Source: Curvibacter soli
Lineage (GTDB): Bacteria; Pseudomonadota; Gammaproteobacteria; Burkholderiales; Burkholderiaceae_C
Direction of reading: 5' to 3'
DNA length: 64,000 bases
Assembly: GCF_029211125.1 (NCBI RefSeq)
Contig: NZ_JARGEN010000014.1
Span: 69,908 to 133,907, forward strand
Part shown: piece after piece, positions 46,217 to 54,949 of the stretch
Position numbering within the stretch: the stretch's first letter is position 1
Layout: each line of letters starts with the position of its first letter
Notes under the pieces: model-generated
Told to the model about the DNA's origin: nothing
Database searches by the model: none
What the model saw: only the letters and a program-made list of their open reading frames with translations
Position numbers and translations under genes: made by a program

Positions 46217-48304
46217 ATGGACTACCTGAGCCGCCTGCTCTCCGAACTGCGCCGCCACCGTTTCGCCACGCCCGCTTTCGTCATGGCCATCCTGGCCATG
46301 ATCATCCTGCCGCTGCCGACGGTGGTGCTGGACATCCTGTTCACCTTCAACATCGTGCTGGCGCTCATCGTCATCCTGGTGAGCGTGAACAGCCGGCGCC
46401 CGCTCGACTTCTCGGTGTTCCCCACGGTCATCCTCGCCACCACGCTGCTGCGGCTAACGCTCAACGTGGCCTCCACGCGCGTGGTGCTGCTGCACGGGCA
46501 CGAGGGCACGCACGCCGCGGGCCGGGTGATCGAATCGTTCGGCAACGTGGTGATCGGCGGCAACTACGTGGTCGGCCTGGTGGTGTTCGTGATCCTCATG
46601 ATCATCAACTTCATCGTGGTGACCAAGGGCGCCGAGCGCATCTCCGAGGTGTCGGCCCGCTTCACGCTCGACGCGCTGCCGGGCAAGCAGATGGCCATCG
46701 ACGCCGACCTCAACGCCGGCCTCATCAACCAGGAAAAAGCCCAGGCGCGGCGCCAGGAAGTCTCCAGCGAGGCCGACTTCTATGGCGCCATGGACGGCGC
46801 TTCGAAGTTCGTGCGCGGCGACGCCATCGCCAGCATCCTGATCCTCATCGTCAACCTCGTGGGCGGCGTGGCCATCGGCGCGCTGATGCACGACCTGTCG
46901 TTCGGCGACGCCTTCCGCCAGTACGCGCTGCTGACCATCGGCGACGGGCTGGTGGCGCAGATCCCGGCGCTGCTGCTGTCGGCGGCGGCGGCCATCATCG
47001 TCACGCGCGTGAGCGACTCGGGCCAGTTCGAGCAGCAGGTTGGCTCGCAACTGCTGGCCTCGCCCAACGTGCTCTACGGCGCCGCCGGCCTGATGCTGGT
47101 GCTGGGGCTGATCCCCGGCATGCCGTGGCCCACCTTCCTGTGCTTCGCCGCTGCATTGGCCTACGTGGCCTGGCGCATGGCCCGCCGCGCGGAGGAGCCC
47201 GCCGCGCCCGACAATGCCGCGGTCGAGGCCGCGTTGGTGGGCGCCGCCCCGCCCGAACTGGACTGGCGCGCCCTGCCGTTCGTGGAGCCGCTGGCCGTGA
47301 CCGTGGGCTACAAGCTCGCGAGCCTGATCGACCCCAACCATGGCGCCCCGCTGAACAAGCGGCTCAAGGGCGTGCGCCAGAACCTGAGCGAAGCCCTGGG
47401 CCTGCTGCTGCCGCACATCGCGCTGCGCGACGACCTGACACTCAAGCCCACACAGTACACCGTGCTGCTCGACGGCGCGCCCATCGCCCAGGCCGAGGTG
47501 TTCCCCGACCGGCTGATGGCCATCCCCTCGCCGAACGTGTATGGCCAGCTCGACGGCATTCCCAGCGTGGAGCCCGCCTACGCACTGCCCGTCACCTGGA
47601 TAGAGCCCGACGCCAAGGCCCACGCGCTGGGCCTGGGCTACCAGGTGGTGGAGGCCCCAAGCGTCATCGCCACCCATGTCTCCAAGCTCATCTACGACCA
47701 CCTGCCCGAGCTGATCCGCCACGAGGACGTGCCCGCACTGCTGGAGCGGCTGGCCGTGCAGGCGCCCAAGCTCTCCGCCGCGCTGGAGAAGGCCCTGAGC
47801 ACGAGCCAACTGCTCAAGGTGCTCCGCGTGCTGCTGGCCGAGCAGGTGTCGCTGCGCGACATCGTGCCCATCGCCACCACGCTGCTGGAAACGTCGGAGA
47901 CCACCAAGGACCCGATCCTGCTCGCCGCCGAGGTGCGCTGCACCCTGCGCCGGCAGATCGTCACCCGGCTGTTCGGCCAGGCGACCGAGCTCAAGGCGTT
48001 CAACCTCAGCGCCGAGCTGGAGAACATGCTGCTCACCTCGCTGAACCAGGCGCGCCAGGGCGGCAAGGTCGCGCTGGACAACTACCCCATCGACCCCAAC
48101 CTGCTGTCGCAGATGCAGCTCAACATGCCGGCCATCCGCGCGCAGATGAAGCAGCAGAACGCCGTGCCGCTGCTGCTGGTGATGCCGCAGATCCGTCCGC
48201 TGCTGGCGCGCTACGCGCGCCTGTTCGCGCCGGGGCTCAACGTGCTGTCGTACAACGAGATCCCCGAGCAGCGCGAGATCAACGTGGTGGGCTCTCTGGG
48301 CTGA
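46217..48304 (+). CDS. flhA: Export gate protein FlhA
   Basis: The 695-residue protein has eight predicted membrane helices in the first 320 residues, including the FHIPEP-type loop region with VSVNSRRPLDFSVFPTVILATTLLRLTLNVASTRVVLLHGHEG and DLNAGLINQEKAQARRQEVSSEADFYGAMDGASKFVRGDAIASI. The C-terminal cytoplasmic domain ends ARLFAPGLNVLSYNEIPEQREINVVGSLG. It forms the nonameric export gate ring. It is the last gene of the fliMNPQR-flhBA unit. Confidence 0.97.
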   Translation: MDYLSRLLSELRRHRFATPAFVMAILAMIILPLPTVVLDILFTFNIVLALIVILVSVNSRRPLDFSVFPTVILATTLLRLTLNVASTRVVLLHGHEGTHAAGRVIESFGNVVIGGNYVVGLVVFVILMIINFIVVTKGAERISEVSARFTLDALPGKQMAIDADLNAGLINQEKAQARRQEVSSEADFYGAMDGASKFVRGDAIASILILIVNLVGGVAIGALMHDLSFGDAFRQYALLTIGDGLVAQIPALLLSAAAAIIVTRVSDSGQFEQQVGSQLLASPNVLYGAAGLMLVLGLIPGMPWPTFLCFAAALAYVAWRMARRAEEPAAPDNAAVEAALVGAAPPELDWRALPFVEPLAVTVGYKLASLIDPNHGAPLNKRLKGVRQNLSEALGLLLPHIALRDDLTLKPTQYTVLLDGAPIAQAEVFPDRLMAIPSPNVYGQLDGIPSVEPAYALPVTWIEPDAKAHALGLGYQVVEAPSVIATHVSKLIYDHLPELIRHEDVPALLERLAVQAPKLSAALEKALSTSQLLKVLRVLLAEQVSLRDIVPIATTLLETSETTKDPILLAAEVRCTLRRQIVTRLFGQATELKAFNLSAELENMLLTSLNQARQGGKVALDNYPIDPNLLSQMQLNMPAIRAQMKQQNAVPLLLVMPQIRPLLARYARLFAPGLNVLSYNEIPEQREINVVGSLG

Positions 48305-48318
48305 TGCGGCAGCGCTCT

Positions 48319-48420
48319 GCTTTTGATAGCTGCCACCGCTTTATTTTTGGTCGTTTCCAATACTTTTCGCATTGAAAACCGCATAAATACGGCGGCAAAA
48401 GCTACTGATTAGATAGCACC
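48319..48420 (+). repeat. Interspersed repeat, family GATAGCTGCCAGCGC, copy C (inverted pair)
   Basis: TTTTGATAGCTGCCACCGCTTTAT at the left end and GCAAAAGCTAC...AGATAGCACCGCAATC at the right end resemble the two halves of the repeat seen at 5241-5290 and 49980-50023. The element occupies nearly the whole gap between flhA and the convergent FliK-like gene. I see no T-run terminator inside it. Confidence 0.55.
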
Positions 48421-48430
48421 GCAATCTCTC

Positions 48431-49882
48431 TCACCGCGCGGCGGCGGCGGGTGCGGGCCAATGCAGCGAAAGCAGCGTGACCACCTCCGCCGCGGCGCGG
48501 AACACGTCGGAAGTGATCGCCATGGCGTCTTCCCAGCGCGGTGCGAACACCATGTGCGCCGCAGCGGCAGCGGCAACCCACCCCGCCTGGGCGCGGCTGG
48601 CGCTGAAGCGGCAGCGCACCAGCCGCAGCCCTGCGCGCGCCAGCGCCGCGATCAGGAACGACAGCGACTGGCGCAGCAGCGGCAGAGCGGCCTCGTCCTC
48701 CACGTCCAGTTGCAGGGCGATCGCGCCCGCGGCGGGCGCATGCACCTGGATGGCCACGCGCCCCAGTTGCGGCAACTCCAGTTCGATGTGCAGCACCGTC
48801 CTGCGGCGCCGCTGGCGCAGCCGCTGCTGTGCATCGCCACCGCCCGGCGGCGGCGCCTCATCGGCCAGCACGTCCACCACGCGCAGCATGAGCGGCAGAC
48901 CGCCCCAGGCAAGGACCGGCACGGTCCAGGGCGACGCGAAAGCGCTGGGCGCAGACGCGGGCTGCTCCACCCCCGGCGCCACGGCCATCCACTCCAGCGG
49001 AACGGCAGCGGCGGCGGCACGCATGCCCGGCAGGGGCGCGGCGCTGGCGGGGGGCGGTTCCGTCCGGCCCGGCAGCACGGCAACGGCATCCGCGCCCTGT
49101 GCCGGCATGGCGGCACCAGCCCTGCCTGCTGGCGGCGGCAATACGGCGAGGCCGCCCTCATCGGGCGCCGTCAAGGCCAATGCGCCAGCGCCCGCACGGG
49201 CACCCTGCGCCGGCCCGGCAGCGGCATTCGCGCCCGGCAGCGCCACCATGGCGGCGCCCGCACCGGTCGGCAGCGCGGCACCCGCGCCCGGCAGCAGCAA
49301 GGCCGCGGCACCGCCCGCGCGTGCGCCCACCAGCGCCTGCAGCGAAGGAAACACAGGGCCCCGCTGCCCCATGGCCGGCGCGTCGGAAGGGGCCGCGCCG
49401 CCCGCCAGGCTGTTGCGCAGCGCATAGCCCAGCTTGCGCAGCAACGCCTGCCAGGTGGCGGCAAGCATCGCCGTGTCGGGCGCCTGCCGCCGGGCCAGGC
49501 TCTGCATGGCAGCCTGGTCCCAGCGCATGGCCGGGGGTTCGTGCTCCCTCCCGTCAGCGGAGCGCCCTCCCGCACCGTCCCGGGTATTGCCCGGCGCCTG
49601 GCTGAGTATTTCCACCTCCATGCGCGGCTCGGCGGACAGCACCCGCACCAGCAGTACGTCGCCCGACGACAGCGAGCGCCCCCATGCCCCCGCGCCCGAC
49701 AGCCACAGCGACAGGCCCTGCGCCGTGTCGGCGCGCAGCGTATTGCCCAGGGCCTCGGCGAACTGCAGGCGCAGCGTCTCGCCCACCGCAGGCCGCTGCG
49801 CCTGCGGCAGCTCCGAGGGCAGCAGCGCACGCGCATAGGCGGCGACGGCTCTCGCGGCGGATTGAGATGGCTCCAGGCCCAT
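48431..49882 (-). CDS. Second FliK-like protein with divergent C-terminal hook-length domain
   Basis: The 483-residue protein begins MGLEPSQSAARAVAAYARALLP and has a beta-rich first part (QLSSGDVLLVRVL-like LSSGDVLLVRVLSAEPRMEVEIL), a long Ala/Pro/Gly-rich middle (about 130-320) and a C-terminal domain that reads RTVLHIELELPQLGRVAIQVHAPAAGAIALQLDVEDEAALPLLRQSLSFLIAALARAGLRL. This matches the Flg_hook fold of FliK in pattern. GGGAGG lies 10 bases before ATG 49882. It is separated from flagellin by a repeat and a terminator. Whether it is a ruler, a relic or a filament-stage factor is not clear from sequence. Confidence 0.62.
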   Translation of the reverse strand: MGLEPSQSAARAVAAYARALLPSELPQAQRPAVGETLRLQFAEALGNTLRADTAQGLSLWLSGAGAWGRSLSSGDVLLVRVLSAEPRMEVEILSQAPGNTRDGAGGRSADGREHEPPAMRWDQAAMQSLARRQAPDTAMLAATWQALLRKLGYALRNSLAGGAAPSDAPAMGQRGPVFPSLQALVGARAGGAAALLLPGAGAALPTGAGAAMVALPGANAAAGPAQGARAGAGALALTAPDEGGLAVLPPPAGRAGAAMPAQGADAVAVLPGRTEPPPASAAPLPGMRAAAAAVPLEWMAVAPGVEQPASAPSAFASPWTVPVLAWGGLPLMLRVVDVLADEAPPPGGGDAQQRLRQRRRRTVLHIELELPQLGRVAIQVHAPAAGAIALQLDVEDEAALPLLRQSLSFLIAALARAGLRLVRCRFSASRAQAGWVAAAAAAHMVFAPRWEDAMAITSDVFRAAAEVVTLLSLHWPAPAAAAR

Positions 49883-49979
49883 GGATGCGAACCTCCCGAG
49901 GGCAGCAGGTCGTCGAACAGAAGGCGGGGAAGGCACCCGCCACCCGATCCCTACGCGAGCATGCAAAGAAAATCAGTCT

Positions 49980-50023
49980 CCAGCGCTTTATACACCTGCG
50001 CTGGCAGCTACTATAAAGATAGC
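49980..50023 (-). repeat. Interspersed repeat, family GATAGCTGCCAGCGC, copy B
   Basis: CCAGCGC (49980-49986) and GCGCTGG (49998-50004) form a 7-bp stem, followed on the plus strand by CAGCTACTATAAAGATAGCACC. On the minus strand this reads GATAGC...GTAGCTGCCAGCGCAGG, sharing the core GCTGCCAGCGCAGGT with copy A at 5241-5290. It lies between the flagellin terminator and the FliK-like gene. Confidence 0.6.
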
Positions 50024-50066
50024 ACCAAGATCGCCCGCCAGCCCCATGGCGGCGGCGGGCATATGG

Positions 50067-50098
50067 CAAAAAGCCAACCGCACGCTGGGCGGTTGGCT
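50067..50098 (-). terminator. Rho-independent terminator of the flagellin gene
   Basis: On the minus strand AGCCAACCGC and GCGGTTGGCT make a perfect 10-bp stem around a 7-base loop, followed by TTTTTG. It lies 53 bases after the flagellin stop, indicating that flagellin is a single-gene transcript. Confidence 0.92.
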
Positions 50099-50150
50099 CC
50101 TTTGCGCGAAACATCCCGCGCGGGCCGTGCCGCGCGGAGGGCCTGGCCTG

Positions 50151-51032
50151 TTACTGCAGCAGCGACAGCACCAGTTGCGACAGGCTGTTGGCCTGCTTGA
50201 GCGAGGAGGTGCCCGCTTGCAGAATGAGCTGCTGCTGGGTGGAGTTGGAGGCTTCCTGCGCGTAGTCCACGTCCATGATGCGGCCACGCGCATTCGTCGT
50301 GTTGAGGCTCATGTTGCTGAGGTTGTTGTAGACGTGGTCCAGGCGGTTGGCCGAGGCGCCCAGTTCGGCGCGCAGCGCGCCGACCTTGTCCAAGGTGCTG
50401 GCGATGGTGTCGATCATCGCGTTGGTCGCACCCGATACCAATTCCGTGCCGGGAGTAGCGGGGGTGGCGTAAGTGCCAGCAACCCCACTCAACGCAGTGG
50501 CCAATGCCGTCAGATTCGTCGAGGTATTGACAACCATCGTTTCGCCGGAAGTGGCGCCGATCTGGAACGTCAGGCCGCTGGAGAACAGGCCATTCGTGCC
50601 GTCTGTCGTCGTCCCGTCGCTGAAGAGTTGCTTGCCCCCGAAGGAGGTGTTTTTGATGATGTTGCTCAATTCCTTGCCGAGCGCGTCGTATTCGGACTGC
50701 AGGGCGACCTTGTCGGCGCTCGTCGTGGAGGCGGTGAAGGCCTCGGTCGCCAGATCCTTCATGCGCAGCAGGATGTTGCCCAGTTCGTCGAGGCCGCCGT
50801 CGGCGGTCTGCAGCATCGAGATGCCGTTCTGGGTGTTCTTCTGCGCCACGGCCATGCCGCGGGTCTGGGCCAGCAGGCGCGAGGAAATCTGCAGGCCGGC
50901 GGCGTCGTCCTGCGAGGAGTTGACGCGGTAGCCGGTGCCCAGTCGCGTCAGCGACGTATTGAGCGCTTGCTGGGTGCGGCCCACCGCGGTCTGGCTGGAG
51001 AGGGAGGCGGCATTGGTATGGAGACTAAGCAT
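50151..51032 (-). CDS. lafA: Lateral-type flagellin (LafA)
   Basis: The 293-residue flagellin opens MLSLHTNAASLSSQTAVGRTQ, the start typical of lateral flagellins (polar ones usually begin MAxxINTN). The N-terminal D0/D1 core contains LGTGYRVNSSQDDAAGLQISSRL and MLQTADGGLDELGNILLRMKDLA, and the C-terminus reads NNLSNMSLNTTNARGRIMDVDYAQEASNSTQQQLILQAGTSSLKQANSLSQLVLSLLQ. The variable region is short (about residues 130-215), so the filament is slim. AGGAG precedes the ATG. Unlike typical laf loci, it is not next to fliD but lies beyond flhA. Confidence 0.93.
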   Translation of the reverse strand: MLSLHTNAASLSSQTAVGRTQQALNTSLTRLGTGYRVNSSQDDAAGLQISSRLLAQTRGMAVAQKNTQNGISMLQTADGGLDELGNILLRMKDLATEAFTASTTSADKVALQSEYDALGKELSNIIKNTSFGGKQLFSDGTTTDGTNGLFSSGLTFQIGATSGETMVVNTSTNLTALATALSGVAGTYATPATPGTELVSGATNAMIDTIASTLDKVGALRAELGASANRLDHVYNNLSNMSLNTTNARGRIMDVDYAQEASNSTQQQLILQAGTSSLKQANSLSQLVLSLLQ

Positions 51033-51200
51033 GGTTTACTCCTGTGAAATGGAAGGGAAGCAGATTCAATGCCTCCACCCTCACAAGGCGACACATGTGC
51101 GGAGCCCCTTAAATCCCGCCGCCACGATTTTTCGATGCCCGTGCGGCGGCAATCTGGCCGCCCCTTCCGCATTGCTCACAAATCGATAGCATCAGCCACT
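51033..51200 (-). other. Flagellin upstream region and end of the fix operon
   Basis: This 168-base gap should hold the flagellin promoter. I found no convincing sigma-28 box (TAAA-N15-GCCGATAA type). Two strong stems lie next to each other: GGCGGC/GCCGCC (51145-51162) and an imperfect stem in which CCGCCGCCACG pairs with CGTGCGGCGG (about 51116-51148). Either could help end fixX transcription, although neither has a T-run. Confidence 0.4.
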
Positions 51201-51500
51201 TCATCCGAACTTGAAGAGGATACCGTGGCCACCGCGCGGATATTCCCATTCGACGTTGCCATGTTCGCTGCAGATGATGCGGCAGCTGCCGCATTCCAGG
51301 CAGCCATCGGTGATCAGCGTCACGCTGCCGTTGCCTTCGGCCTTGTAACAGGAGGCCGGGCAAATGAAGGTACAGCTCTTCACGCCGCAGTCGTTAGTGC
51401 AGACATCGGCATCCTTGATCCTGATGTGCGGCCTTCCTGCATCGACGCGGTAGCGGTTCTGGAACAGTTTCTCTTCGACATTGACGGTAATGGCGTTCAT
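51201..51500 (-). CDS. fixX: Ferredoxin-like protein FixX
   Basis: The 99-residue protein has the FixX cysteine pattern: VCTNDCGVKSCTFICPASCY in the first half and CLECGSCRIICSEHGNVEWEYPRGGHGI at the end, which bind a [4Fe-4S] cluster. It works with FixC in the electron-bifurcating FixABCX complex that delivers electrons to nitrogenase via ferredoxin or flavodoxin. Its start overlaps the fixC stop (ATGA). Confidence 0.95.
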   Translation of the reverse strand: MNAITVNVEEKLFQNRYRVDAGRPHIRIKDADVCTNDCGVKSCTFICPASCYKAEGNGSVTLITDGCLECGSCRIICSEHGNVEWEYPRGGHGILFKFG

Positions 51501-52807
51501 CGAAAGGCTCTCCACAGTTTGTAGGCATCGCCCACCAGGCCGCTGAGGCGGCGGGACTTTCGAAAGCTCGAGAAAATCTCGCGTTCCTTCGTCTTCTTGT
51601 CGATTCCGTCGACGGTGATCATGGTGCGGGCCGCGTTCGCGACAAGATCGGGGTAGGTGGTGAAGAACTGCGGGTTCTTGTGCAGCACGGCAGGCATGTC
51701 GCGGTACTTGTGCAGGTCCTTCATGACAAAGCTGTCGTCGAGTGCGGCCTTGTAGGCCTTGAGTGTGCTCGCACGGTAGCCGTCGCCGGCAGCCTTGGCC
51801 TGGATGACCGTTTCTGCCGCCAGCCGGCCGGTGGTCATGGCGAGGTTGGAGCCTTCGCGATGAGCGGCATTGACGAAACCGCCGGAGTCGCCCACGATCA
51901 TCCAGCCGTTGCCATAGACCTGTGGGATGGCGTGAAAGCCGCCCTCGGGAATCAGGTGCGCGCAGTATTCCTTCATCTCTCCGCCTTCGATCAGCGGGGC
52001 AATCGCAGGATGGCGCTTCATCTGCTCCAGCAGCACGTAGGGGCTGGTCCTGTTCGGGTTCTTCTTGAAGTCGCCCAGCATGCAGCCCACGCCGATGGTG
52101 AGCGATTCCTTGTTTGTATAGAGGAAGCCCGTGCCCAGCATGCCATCGGTGATGCGGCCCACCATCTCGATCACCACGCCCGATTCCTCGCCTATGTTGA
52201 AGCGCTGGCGGATGGTTTCCTCTGGCATGAAGAGGATTTCCTTCACGGCCAGCGCCACGTTGTCCGACTTGATCTCCCCGTGGAAGCCCGCCTTGCGTGC
52301 CAGTGTGGAGTTCACGCCGTCGGCCAGCACCACCACGTCGGCGTATACGTCGCCATGCTCGCGGTCGCACTGCACGCCGACCACCTGGTCGCCGTCCATG
52401 ATCAGGTGGTTTACCGTGGTTTCACAGATCAGCAGCGCGCCCGCTTCGCGGACCTTGGAGCTGAACCACTTGTCGAACTGCGCACGGATGATGGTGTAGC
52501 GGTTGTAGGGCGGCTTGTCGTAGTCGGCGCTGCGGACGTGCGTGCCGACGAAGGAGGTTTCATCCAGCACCCACATGCGCTGCTCAATGATGTGCCGCTC
52601 CAGTGGCGCGTCCTCGCGGAAGTCGGGAATGATCTCTTCCAGCGCCTTGGCATAGAGGATGGCGCCCTGGACGTTCTTGCTGCCGGGGTATTCGCCGCGC
52701 TCGATCTGCAGCACCTTGAGCCCGGCCTTGGCCATGGTGTAGGCGCAGGCATTGCCCGAGGGGCCGGCACCGACCACGATGGCGTCGAATTGGGATGGTT
52801 TCTTCAT
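51497..52807 (-). CDS. fixC: Flavoprotein-quinone oxidoreductase FixC
   Basis: The 436-residue FAD protein is of the ETF-quinone oxidoreductase family. The FAD-binding motif IVVGAGPSGNACAYTMAKAG is near the N-terminus, followed by YPGSKNVQGAILYAKALEEIIPDF, typical of FixC, and later GNGWMIVGDSGGFVNAAHREGSNLAMTTGRLAAE. It passes electrons from the FixAB flavoprotein to quinone. The start at 52807 has GAGGAG upstream. A 159-base palindromic element separates it from fixB. Confidence 0.95.
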   Translation of the reverse strand: MKKPSQFDAIVVGAGPSGNACAYTMAKAGLKVLQIERGEYPGSKNVQGAILYAKALEEIIPDFREDAPLERHIIEQRMWVLDETSFVGTHVRSADYDKPPYNRYTIIRAQFDKWFSSKVREAGALLICETTVNHLIMDGDQVVGVQCDREHGDVYADVVVLADGVNSTLARKAGFHGEIKSDNVALAVKEILFMPEETIRQRFNIGEESGVVIEMVGRITDGMLGTGFLYTNKESLTIGVGCMLGDFKKNPNRTSPYVLLEQMKRHPAIAPLIEGGEMKEYCAHLIPEGGFHAIPQVYGNGWMIVGDSGGFVNAAHREGSNLAMTTGRLAAETVIQAKAAGDGYRASTLKAYKAALDDSFVMKDLHKYRDMPAVLHKNPQFFTTYPDLVANAARTMITVDGIDKKTKEREIFSSFRKSRRLSGLVGDAYKLWRAFR

Positions 52808-52821
52808 GGCGTTTCTCCTCA

Positions 52822-52980
52822 GAGGCTGAGAGTTTTTCGGGCGTGTCCGAGCAACGCCCCACAAGGTGCCCGATCAAGGCGCAAGGCACAGCCGTAGCCC
52901 GGGCTACGGCGCGCATTTGCAACGCCGAGCGGGTGCGTTTTGGGGTGGTGAGCGGGCATGACCGAAAGATTCTCCGCCTC
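52822..52980 (-). repeat. Palindromic interspersed element, copy 2, filling the fixB-fixC gap
   Basis: The two halves form an imperfect inverted repeat of about 80 bases each, centred at 52900/52901. The outer 50 bases pair at roughly 36 positions by hand alignment. The centre is a perfect palindrome, GCCGTAGCCC joined to its reverse complement, and the core flanks CAAGGCGCAAGGCAC and GCGCATTTGCAACGC match copies 1 and 3. It ends exactly at the fixB stop codon. Transcribed, it would fold into one long hairpin inside the fix mRNA. Confidence 0.78.
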
Positions 52981-54090
52981 TCAGGCCGCGAGCTTCTTGT
53001 GCCGCGACAGGTGTTCCGCGAAGGCCTGCGTCAACGCCGGCAGCACCTGTAGCGCGTTGCCGACGATGCCGTAGTGCGCGAAGTCGAAGATGGGCGCATT
53101 GGGATCGGTGTTGATTGCGACGATCACGTCGGATGCCTCCATGCCCACGCGGTGCTGAATGGCGCCCGAGATGCCGGCGGCGATGTAGAGCTTGGGCCGT
53201 ACCGTCTTGCCGGTCTGCCCGACCTGGCGGTCGGCTTGCACCCAGCCGGCCTGCACGCAGGGGCGGGTGGCACCCACTTCGCCGCCGAGCACGCGCGCCA
53301 ACTCGAACACCAGCTTGAAGTTTTCCGGGTTTTTCAGGCCTTTGCCTCCGCTGACGATCACATCGGCGTATGGCAGGTTGATCTTGTCGTTGCTGGCGTC
53401 GGCGATGAAGTCGAGCAGCTTGGTGACGATCTGGCTCTCGACCATGCCTAGCGTGTCCTGCACGATCTCGCCGGTGCGGTTCGCCTGCGGCTGCGGCATG
53501 GCCAGCACGCGCGGGCGCACCGTGGCCATCTGCGGGCGGTAGGCCAGCGTCATGATCGTGCACAGCAGCGAGCCGCCGAAGGTCGGCCGCGTGGCGGCCA
53601 ATGCGCGCGATGTCGGATCGATGTTGAGTTCAGTGCAGTCGGCCGTGAGGCCAGTGAGCAGCGTGGTTGCCACTGAGCCTGCAAGGTCGCGGCCCATCGA
53701 GGTTGCGCCCAGCAGCAAGATTTCAGGCTGATACTTGTTGACCAGATCGGTGAGGCCCTTGGTGAAAGGTTCGTTGCGGTACCCCGCGAGCACCGGGTCG
53801 TGCACGATGTAGGCCTTGTCGGCGCCGTAGGTGAAGGCCTCGGCGGCGAATTTCTCCAGTGGCTCGTCCGTGCCGCCGAGCACCACTGCACCAACGGTGC
53901 TGCCGAGCTTGTCGGCCAGCTTGCGGGCCTCGCCCAGCAATTCCCACGAAACACTGTGCACATGGCCGCGGTCATGCTCGATGAAGACCCACACCCCCTT
54001 GTAGACCTTCAGGTGTTCTGGCAGTTCGAGGTTGCGGCCTCGGCCGGCGGGACGCTTGACCGGCGCTGCGGTGGAAGGAGTTTCACTCAT
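52981..54090 (-). CDS. fixB: Electron-transfer flavoprotein alpha subunit FixB
   Basis: The 369-residue ETF-alpha protein has an N-terminal domain ([35 protein letters not shown]) and the C-terminal FAD-binding domain ([65 protein letters not shown]). An Arg/Pro-rich extension of about 25 residues precedes the domain. It pairs with FixA. The start at 54090 overlaps the fixA stop by ATGA. Confidence 0.95.
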   Translation of the reverse strand: MSETPSTAAPVKRPAGRGRNLELPEHLKVYKGVWVFIEHDRGHVHSVSWELLGEARKLADKLGSTVGAVVLGGTDEPLEKFAAEAFTYGADKAYIVHDPVLAGYRNEPFTKGLTDLVNKYQPEILLLGATSMGRDLAGSVATTLLTGLTADCTELNIDPTSRALAATRPTFGGSLLCTIMTLAYRPQMATVRPRVLAMPQPQANRTGEIVQDTLGMVESQIVTKLLDFIADASNDKINLPYADVIVSGGKGLKNPENFKLVFELARVLGGEVGATRPCVQAGWVQADRQVGQTGKTVRPKLYIAAGISGAIQHRVGMEASDVIVAINTDPNAPIFDFAHYGIVGNALQVLPALTQAFAEHLSRHKKLAA

Positions 54091-54935
54091 GGCAGTTCTT
54101 TCATCAGCAAGTCGGCTTCGAGCGTCGGGTGGCGCGTGAAGACTTTCTGTAGCAGGTTGAGCGATACGTCCCGCAGGCTGGAGGTTTCGATGTCGAGCAT
54201 CTCGGCCTTCTCGCTGCGCGGCGTCGGCCCGAACACCTTGCTCACCACGGTCGGGGAGCCCTTGAGGCCGATCTTCGTGAGGTCTTCGATGCCGGCCTGT
54301 TCCTTGTTCCATTGGCGCACCGGGTAGCCGGCCGCGTGGATCATCGCGGGCAGCGCAGCAAAGCGCAGTTCGTTGGTGTTCTCCAGCATCGTGATCAGGC
54401 AGGGCAGGGCGGTCCTGAGCACCTGCACGCCGCCTTCGGCGCGTCGCTCGACCGTGATCGTCCGGTTCGTGAGATCGGTATCGACGATGCGTGAAACGTA
54501 AGTCAGCAACTGCAGCCCCATGCGCTTGGCGATGCCGGGGCCGACCTGCGCTGTGTCGCCGTCGATGGTCTGCTTGCCGGTGAAGACGATGTCCACTGCC
54601 TGTTCTCTGGCGATCTGGCGAATGCCCGCTGCCAGCGCGTAGGAGGTGGCCAGCGTGTCGGCACCGGCAAAGGCGCGGTCGGTCACCAGCACCGCATCGT
54701 CGGCACCGTAGCTGATGCACTTGCGCAGCGCATCCTCGGCCTGCGGCGGGCCCATGCACAGCATGGTGACCTTGCCGCCGAACTTGTCCTTGAGCCGCAG
54801 CGCTTCTTCGAGCGAGAACAGGTCATAGGGATTGACGATTGCCGGGACACCCTGGCGCATGATGGTGTTGGTCACCGGGTGGACGCGAATCTGCGCCGAG
54901 TCCGGTACCTGCTTGATGCAGACGACGATGTGCAT
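54087..54935 (-). CDS. fixA: Electron-transfer flavoprotein beta subunit FixA
   Basis: The 282-residue ETF-beta protein begins [46 protein letters not shown], the usual FixA opening, and contains [33 protein letters not shown]. With FixB it bifurcates electrons from NADH. It lies 14 bases after nifW, within the nif operon. Confidence 0.96.
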   Translation of the reverse strand: MHIVVCIKQVPDSAQIRVHPVTNTIMRQGVPAIVNPYDLFSLEEALRLKDKFGGKVTMLCMGPPQAEDALRKCISYGADDAVLVTDRAFAGADTLATSYALAAGIRQIAREQAVDIVFTGKQTIDGDTAQVGPGIAKRMGLQLLTYVSRIVDTDLTNRTITVERRAEGGVQVLRTALPCLITMLENTNELRFAALPAMIHAAGYPVRQWNKEQAGIEDLTKIGLKGSPTVVSKVFGPTPRSEKAEMLDIETSSLRDVSLNLLQKVFTRHPTLEADLLMKELP

Positions 54936-54949
54936 GGCGGTCTCCTCTT

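Noticed and set aside
45202-48375. A 1057-codon open frame on the plus strand overlapping flhB and flhA
   Set aside because: It lies in another frame of flhB and flhA and is Arg/Pro/Ala/His-rich without motifs. It is a GC-skew shadow.
51033-51130. A sigma-28 promoter for flagellin
   Set aside because: A TTTAAGG segment resembles a -35 element, but there is no GCCGATAA-like -10 at the right distance. A promoter must exist, but I cannot place it.
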